From a virus: a stretch of DNA of 55,677 bases. Each line of letters begins with the position of its first letter. Position 1 is the first letter of the stretch. Under the pieces are notes generated by a model. That model saw nothing but the letters and a program-made list of their open reading frames with translations. It had not been told where the DNA came from and made no database searches. The DNA is taken from the IMG/VR virus record IMGVR_UViG_3300008954_000068, positions 1 through 55,677 of that record. The stretch is one strand, 5' to 3'. Shown here one piece after another: positions 51,248 to 55,677 of this stretch. A program made the position numbers and the translations under genes.

Positions 51248-51673
51248 TCATTCCGAGGAGGGGGGATTGCGGAAGACTTGTGGGGCGAGGTCAGAGGAAC
51301 ACCATATCACAGGGCGCTCCTCTCCTCTCCGCTGTTGTTTGCGGACGAACCCACTGGCCCGGAGAAGTTTGCCCAGGCGGACTTTGATGCGGCGCGTACC
51401 TCGAAAGCGCGGGTCGAGTGCGCTCTCCTCGATTAGTTGATCAATCAGTTCATCCAGTTCGAACCCGTGCTGGCACCGGTCGAGCCCGTGGGCAGAGAGG
51501 AGGGCTGCGTCGGGACAGAAGGTCTCCAAAGAATCAGGAGCCGGAGGCTTCCAGGTTTCGAGGGCAGCGAGGGCAGCTTCAATGGGCGTGATGTTTGGGC
51601 CCATCTGCTTAGCTACCTCTCGGGCTTTGGTGATCATCTGCTGTTGGAGGGCGAGGGATTCTTGTGCGGTCAT
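51248..51673 (-). CDS. Probable winged-helix protein, 141 aa
   Basis: The N-terminal helix set (ESLALQQQMITKAREVAKQ) is followed by a linker and a C-terminal domain (FELDELIDQLIEESALDPRF, then IKVRLGKLLRASGFVRKQQ) that resembles the winged helix found after D5-like primase-helicases. It may be a detached replication-initiator domain or a regulator. ATG follows GGCAGGAGACACC. First gene after the 456-base control region. Confidence 0.6.
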   Translation of the reverse strand: MTAQESLALQQQMITKAREVAKQMGPNITPIEAALAALETWKPPAPDSLETFCPDAALLSAHGLDRCQHGFELDELIDQLIEESALDPRFRGTRRIKVRLGKLLRASGFVRKQQRRGEERPVIWCSSDLAPQVFRNPPSSE

Positions 51674-51704
51674 GGTGTCTCCTGCCGGGAGGTTTGGGGG
51701 AAAT

Positions 51705-51739
51705 GTATGTTAACTCGGAGGTTGTTGGGGTGCAAGTCA
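51705..51739 (-). promoter_or_regulatory. Candidate promoter upstream of the primase operon
   Basis: TGACTTGC (51739-51732), 19 bases, TAACATAC (51712-51705); read as TTGCAC-17-TAACAT it has normal spacing. The start codon is 32 bases downstream. The first box overlaps the outer inverted repeat by two bases, so a regulator binding there could block it. Confidence 0.4.
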
Positions 51740-51866
51740 TTAGGATGGCCTCCCCCCCTCTGGAGCATAGGGGAGAAAAGGGGGGAACTTACTTGGTATT
51801 GTACTCTAAGTAAGTAAGTTCAGCTTTTTTTGAAAGACCTTCCCGAGGGTGGGGGCCATCCTAATG
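51738..51866. repeat. Nested inverted repeat, 129 bases
   Basis: Outer arms: 13 bp perfect (51738-51750 and 51854-51866). Inner arms: 10 bp perfect (51785-51794 and 51812-51821) around GGTATTGTACTCT. The inner arms share the AAGTTC core of the operator boxes. It could form a cruciform or a structured RNA. Confidence 0.8.
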
Positions 51867-51930
51867 AGATCGACGTAAGTACCTGGAATCGTTGAAGTCT
51901 GCTTCATTAGACTGTCGGGTGAGGGGCCCT

Positions 51931-52002
51931 CCAAGTTCAGCGCGGGGGAACTTGAAAAGGTACTTGCCAAGTTCATTCCCAAGTTCAGCGCGGGGGAACT
52001 TG
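51931..52002. repeat. Two 25-base operator-like palindromes
   Basis: CAAGTTC-AGCGCGGGG-GAACTTG occurs at 51932-51954 and again, identical, at 51980-52002. A further single AAGTTC box lies between them (51969-51974). Equal arms and spacers indicate sites for a dimeric DNA-binding protein. Confidence 0.8.
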
Positions 52003-52129
52003 GATCGGTAGTCAGGCGCAGGACCACCTACTCTTCTGGGCTAAGGGGGAGGGCCAGATAAAACATGGAATGTATGAAGGGACAGGGGCCCGAAGACCCC
52101 TGCCCCGAGTGTTCGCCAGCCGTCTCGGG

Positions 52130-52969
52130 CTATGCACTTATGGCTTGCATGAGGGCGAGCGCAGCGGTGGCTTCCACCTCGTCCGCACGGTCCCGCAGTT
52201 CCTTGAATGACTTCTGGAAGATGCCTTCATACCGTTGGAGGTACTCGTCCAGTTCCTGGGCCATGGTTTCACGGGACTTGAGCGCCCGCTTGCCGAGGTC
52301 ACCCGACTCGATGGATTCTGCCAGGGCATCAAGCTTGGCTTGCACCTGGGTGATGACTGCATCACAGACAGCATCCACAGTCTCGGGCTCGGTGGTGGTG
52401 CGGAGCAAGTACATCTTGTTTCCAGAGTTCGCACCCTCAATCACCCGGGCCACCTGTTCCCACTTGGGCACGTCCTCCTCGGCCAGCCAGTAGAATCCAC
52501 CGGATGGGCGGAGGGACACTCCCTTCAAGGATTCAACACAGCGGACAAGGATCTGCCCCATCTGGGCGGCGGGCACCTTGCCCTTCTCCAAGGCAAACTC
52601 TTCCCGCACACGCTGGATGAGAAAGTGATCTCCCGGGCGGAAGACAAGGTACGCCTCGCCTCCCATGTGGCTGGGGTAGATGATCAGGACTTGCATCTGC
52701 TGCTCATGCACCATGTCCCCGTTGTCGTCGGTGCTTTCGTGGATGACTGCAAACCCAGCCTTCCCTTCCAGCGGACGGATCAACTGGCGTCGGCCAGGGT
52801 ACACAGTTGCCAGGGCTCGACGGAGCGACGGCTTGTCCGTCATCTCTACGGGCACGCAGTGACTCAGGCCAGCAGGCTTGAGCCCGTCGTGGACTACATC
52901 CAGTGGCGTACCGTCAGTCAGGGACCAGTACCCGATGACTCCATTCAGTTTCAGTTCTCGATGTTGCAT
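52130..52969 (-). CDS. Hypothetical protein of the MoxR/VWA cassette, 279 aa
   Basis: ATG 52969 follows GTGAGGAAAGAAC, the shared ribosome site. The N-terminal 180 residues look mixed alpha/beta (GVIGYWSLTDGTPLD, then GRRQLIRPLEGKAGFAVI). The last 90 are a long charged coiled coil (QAKLDALAESIESGDLGKRA, then YEGIFQKSFKELRDRADEVE). No enzyme motif is seen. Its neighbours suggest a substrate or adaptor for the MoxR/VWA pair. I cannot name a family. Confidence 0.7.
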   Translation of the reverse strand: MQHRELKLNGVIGYWSLTDGTPLDVVHDGLKPAGLSHCVPVEMTDKPSLRRALATVYPGRRQLIRPLEGKAGFAVIHESTDDNGDMVHEQQMQVLIIYPSHMGGEAYLVFRPGDHFLIQRVREEFALEKGKVPAAQMGQILVRCVESLKGVSLRPSGGFYWLAEEDVPKWEQVARVIEGANSGNKMYLLRTTTEPETVDAVCDAVITQVQAKLDALAESIESGDLGKRALKSRETMAQELDEYLQRYEGIFQKSFKELRDRADEVEATAALALMQAISA

Positions 52970-53002
52970 TGTTCTTTCCTCACGATGCTTGATTGCACCA
53001 GA

Positions 53003-53030
53003 CAACCCACCGACTCACGCCGATGGATTG
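53003..53030 (-). terminator. Hairpin between the VWA gene and the 279-aa gene
   Basis: A 12-bp stem (53003-53014 with 53019-53030), closed by a 4-base loop. Several pairs are G-U only when read on the minus strand, so the structure belongs to the minus-strand RNA. No U-run follows. Confidence 0.5.
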
Positions 53031-53053
53031 TAGGGAGAATCAACTACCCTGGG

Positions 53054-54376
53054 CTAATCCTCAATCTGCACGGTCTTGGCCCATGAGGGCACGCGTTCAA
53101 TCCATGAACTCTTGCCGACGGCGCAGACTACCAGGGGCACAGGACACCTCTTCCTGGGCCAGTCCGTCTCGCAGTCGGTGACGACGATGATGACGTGCGG
53201 TCGGGGCGTAGACTTGAGGGCGGCCTCAATCCCAACGCGCATGTCCGTTCCACCTCGCCGGTCAATCTCCACGCGGGAAGCATTGGCCACCTTCTGGGCT
53301 GCGCCTGCGGACGTGTCGCAGCAGAACACAGTGACAGAAGATCCTACTGCCCGGCAGATACCGTTGATTTCAGACAGCCCGCTCTCCACCATCTGGTTGC
53401 TCATGGAGCCGGACGTGTCGAGTACAAGGGCAATCTCAATCTTGGGCTTGTACATAGCAGGGAGGATGATTCCTCCAAGCGCAGACTGCCTACGATTGAT
53501 CTTCCTGTACGTGTAGTCCTCCGCTCCTGCGCTCATCTCAATGGATGCTCGCACGATACGGGACAGCGTTTGCTGCCACGGGATTGTGGGAGGGGCGAGC
53601 GTCTCGTTTGCCCATTCTTGCCACTCGACAGACACGGAGCCGATGCCATTCTGCTGGACATGCTTCCGAACTTCCTCGGCTACATGCTGGCGGATAGCTT
53701 CCAGTTCTCCCTCGCTCATCCCTTGAGCCTCCGGGCTATCCGGGTCGGCGTCCGGGTCAGGTGGCCCAAGCTCCCACTCACGTTCCGGGCCTCCAGCACC
53801 GGAACCACAGTCGCAGCCACCGGGCTGGCCCTGTCCTTGACCGTCGCCTTCTCCCGGCTCATCTCCGGGTTGGCCTCCCCCGTCATCACCACCCTCGTCA
53901 TCCTCGGGCAGGTTGACGTAGTACCACTCTGCCAGTTTCCCCTCGGGCAAACCCAGCTTGTGGGGAAACACACACCAGCCCTGGAGATTCTCTTTCAGCA
54001 CACGGTCATCATTGATCTCACAGTCACCGGCCTTGTTCCACCGTTGGTGGTCAGGCTTCATCCCGTTCATCACGGGCAGACGTTTGAAGCGAATGGCATG
54101 CCGCCGGAGAATGTGGCCGGCTACTTCATGCAGCAGGTCAGCAGCGAGCGCATCTAGCGTCTCCGTTGTGAGCATGATGGGGTCGTAGAAGACCCGTCCA
54201 AACTCATCACACGCCCAGCCTCCGCTCTTCTGCCGCAGTCCTGGCACCGGCACCAGGGGAGCAGCATAGAGCGCTCGGGCTACATACGGCATGAGTTGTC
54301 GTGCGCGTAAGCGTACAGCAGTGAGAGGGAATCCATCCTCTCGTCCGCTGTGGTTTACAGTAGGTCTCGGTTGCAT
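53054..54376 (-). CDS. VWA-domain protein with metallopeptidase-like N-terminus, 440 aa
   Basis: Two parts. Residues 70-100 contain LLHEVAGHILRRH (H83, E84, H88, H93), similar to the HE-type zinc motif of DUF2201-like proteins but with one extra residue in the HExxH spacing. A Gly/Asp/Gln-rich linker (about 165-215) follows. The C-terminal VWA domain has the full metal site DTSGS (320-324), T377 in GGTDMR, and D401 in TDCETD. Such proteins pair with MoxR ATPases. ATG after GAGGAAAGAAC. Confidence 0.85.
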   Translation of the reverse strand: MQPRPTVNHSGREDGFPLTAVRLRARQLMPYVARALYAAPLVPVPGLRQKSGGWACDEFGRVFYDPIMLTTETLDALAADLLHEVAGHILRRHAIRFKRLPVMNGMKPDHQRWNKAGDCEINDDRVLKENLQGWCVFPHKLGLPEGKLAEWYYVNLPEDDEGGDDGGGQPGDEPGEGDGQGQGQPGGCDCGSGAGGPEREWELGPPDPDADPDSPEAQGMSEGELEAIRQHVAEEVRKHVQQNGIGSVSVEWQEWANETLAPPTIPWQQTLSRIVRASIEMSAGAEDYTYRKINRRQSALGGIILPAMYKPKIEIALVLDTSGSMSNQMVESGLSEINGICRAVGSSVTVFCCDTSAGAAQKVANASRVEIDRRGGTDMRVGIEAALKSTPRPHVIIVVTDCETDWPRKRCPVPLVVCAVGKSSWIERVPSWAKTVQIED

Positions 54377-54412
54377 TGTTCTTTCCTCATTATCCTACGG
54401 GATGTAGGGAAT

Positions 54413-54440
54413 AGCCCACCCCCCATGCGAGGGATGGGCT
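54413..54440 (-). terminator. Hairpin upstream of the VWA gene
   Basis: Bases 54413-54422 pair with 54431-54440 over 10 bp in the minus-strand RNA, one pair being G-U; on the plus strand that pair is a mismatch. It lies just after the stop of the 364-residue gene. The minus-strand sequence after it is ATTCCC, so termination may be weak. Confidence 0.55.
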
Positions 54441-54445
54441 GTGCT

Positions 54446-55540
54446 CTACAGCCAGTCGATCCAACCGTTGCCGTCAAGGGCGTTGTACCAGTTGTCGCCC
54501 AGCGGACGTATCTTCCACTCTCCAGCGGAGCGGGTCACGAGCGCCCATGCGAAAACGGATACTACTTTTCCGGCGTTGCTCCTCCGGTTCAACCCAGCGT
54601 GGTGTACCTGCACAGGGAAAGACACATCCCCCTGGGCAGGAATCTCCACGGGTGGAGCGTCGATGATGAACACGCCCTTCACGTCGTCCCTTACGCGAGC
54701 GTCCTTCCCCAGCGAGGCGAACGGTTTCCCAGCAACATGGGTTTGCCAACGCCGCATGGAATGAACGCCTTGACAGAGGTTGTTCTGGAAGTATTGGTGC
54801 CATTTTCCTGTACGCTGTTTGATACGTGCTTGGAAAAGGCTCAATGCTTCCACCTCACTCCTCTTTTTGGGCTGGTTGTTACTCCATGAGCGATTCTCGG
54901 AGAGCCCACGAACCCAGCGACGGTACTTCCCAAAAGCAGGCTTCACGCCACACTTGGCAGCGGTGAGTGCATCCTGCCAGAGCACTTCCTGGGCACCATA
55001 TAAGCCGTACCCCAAGTCGCTGATAGTTTGCTCCTGTCCCTTCTCCCAGCATGAATCGAGCGTAGCAACGCAGTCAGCGAACACCGCACGGGGTGGTGTT
55101 TCATAGCCAGCGTGCCTCTCTCGTTTCTCCTTCACCTTGAGCGCAAGCTGCCCCCACGGGCGCAACTCCGTGGGCAACTGGCGGAGGGCATACTTCACGG
55201 ATATTTTCCGCAGTTCCATACTGCGAGACTCATTCCACCGGCCCTTGTTCTTCACGCTTTCATACTGGCGTTCCTCGTTTACCCAGCGTGGAAGCGCGTG
55301 CTCCTCTACTGGACGGTCGCAAGGATCTTCTGCCGTGAGCCAGCGCCACCACCATAGAACTTCATGGCAACGGCAACGCAGGTCAGGATTTAGGGCACGC
55401 AGCATCTCCATGCCGGCGTCCGTATCCTCGTCGTGATCCAGTAGGGTCAGTCGTCCGTGGTTCGTGAGAACGATACGGTGCAGTGAGTTGCAACACCGTA
55501 CCTTCTCAAGCGCCCGAACGTGGTCCGGGGTATGCCTCAT
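54446..55540 (-). CDS. Hypothetical protein of the MoxR/VWA cassette, 364 aa
   Basis: Unrecognised. The N-terminus has Cys and His clusters (KVRCCNSLHRIVL; LRCRCHEVLWWWRW) that could bind metal. The middle is helical and basic. The C-terminal 90 residues are beta-rich (GVFIIDAPPVEIPAQGDVSF, then VSVFAWALVTRSAGEWKIRP), ending NGWIDWL. ATG at 55540 overlaps the stop of the upstream fragment (ATGA), so it is coupled to it. It is likely a partner in the MoxR/VWA system. Confidence 0.7.
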   Translation of the reverse strand: MRHTPDHVRALEKVRCCNSLHRIVLTNHGRLTLLDHDEDTDAGMEMLRALNPDLRCRCHEVLWWWRWLTAEDPCDRPVEEHALPRWVNEERQYESVKNKGRWNESRSMELRKISVKYALRQLPTELRPWGQLALKVKEKRERHAGYETPPRAVFADCVATLDSCWEKGQEQTISDLGYGLYGAQEVLWQDALTAAKCGVKPAFGKYRRWVRGLSENRSWSNNQPKKRSEVEALSLFQARIKQRTGKWHQYFQNNLCQGVHSMRRWQTHVAGKPFASLGKDARVRDDVKGVFIIDAPPVEIPAQGDVSFPVQVHHAGLNRRSNAGKVVSVFAWALVTRSAGEWKIRPLGDNWYNALDGNGWIDWL

Positions 55541-55677
55541 GCAGCACCTCCCGCCGATGCGTCAGGACTCATGCCGACCATGCGGAAGATATTCATGACG
55601 CTGGCCATCCCCTTGGGCAGAGCCTTCAACGCGCCCTGAATGTAGAAGGGATTCGGCGAGCCATCACCCAGCTTGGG
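55537..55677 (-). CDS. C-terminal fragment, probably the end of the MoxR gene
   Basis: An open frame enters at the right edge and ends SPDASAGGAA, with TGA overlapping the next start. It holds 46 codons beginning PKLGDGSPNPFYIQGALK. If the genome is circular, this would follow the MoxR gene that runs off the left edge. The frames differ by one base at the exact join, which I take as a trimmed base; a separate short gene is the alternative. Confidence 0.6.
   Translation of the reverse strand, partial: PKLGDGSPNPFYIQGALKALPKGMASVMNIFRMVGMSPDASAGGAA

Larger units (their letters stand above)
51674..52129. promoter_or_regulatory. 456-base control region with operator array and nested inverted repeats
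   Basis: No convincing gene lies here; a 73-codon frame is an artefact of the repeats and has no good ribosome site. It contains seven AAGTTC/GAACTT boxes (51785-52001), an inner inverted repeat GAACTTACTT (51785-51794)/AAGTAAGTTC (51812-51821) and an outer one CATTAGGATGGCC (51738-51750)/GGCCATCCTAATG (51854-51866). A promoter-like pair lies at 51739-51705. Likely an operator region and perhaps the replication origin. Confidence 0.65.

Noticed and set aside
51806-52027. 73-codon minus-strand frame in the control region
   Set aside because: Its protein repeats (SSPALNL twice) only mirror the DNA palindromes, and it has no good ribosome site.

Overview
The window reads as a nearly complete genome of a lytic, tailed double-stranded DNA phage, most likely a podovirus. 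GC looks close to 60 %, genes are packed with 1-4 base overlaps, and I see no integrase, repressor, tRNA, rRNA, CRISPR array or insertion sequence. The podovirus call is an inference: there is a terminase, portal, scaffold, capsid, nozzle-like proteins and three consecutive internal-core candidates, the last of 2009 residues, but no tail tube, sheath or tail-assembly chaperone pair. The host cannot be named; the ribosome sites are of the ordinary bacterial AGGAG type.

The layout is two arms. Bases 4838-38797 hold 34 plus-strand genes: packaging with ADP-ribosyltransferase-like proteins (4838-13566), portal, zinc ribbon, scaffold-like, capsid and decoration proteins (13566-18915), tail nozzle and appendages (19010-25130), internal core proteins (25140-33907), decoration, receptor-binding and accessory proteins (34008-37142), and lysis (37151-38797). 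The arm ends at a strong bidirectional terminator at 38828-38865. The rest is minus strand. From right to left, 55677-38798 holds a VWA/metallopeptidase cassette, an AEP primase-helicase, an SNF2-type helicase, a Cas4-like nuclease, a Sak4-like recombinase, an SSB-like protein, a uracil-DNA glycosylase/family A DNA polymerase fusion, a nucleoside-deoxyribosyltransferase-like protein and a RecF/SMC-like ATPase. Bases 4444-1 hold small unknown genes followed by a MoxR ATPase. The arms diverge from a 393-base control region (4445-4837).

The MoxR gene runs off the left edge on the minus strand. The right edge begins with the tail of a minus-strand gene that is coupled to the VWA operon. If the two ends are joined, MoxR precedes the VWA-metallopeptidase gene, which is the usual MoxR/VWA pairing. 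The window is therefore probably one full turn of a circularly mapping genome, short by about one base.

The main points of interest are: the four-gene MoxR / unknown / HEVAGH-VWA / unknown cassette; a short basic motif shared by six head-region proteins, including the scaffold candidate and two ADP-ribosyltransferase-like proteins, which could be a capsid-loading tag; an array of AAGTTC/GAACTT operators with nested inverted repeats upstream of the replication genes; repeated terminator-leader units on the minus strand; and several genes under 60 codons that are easily missed.
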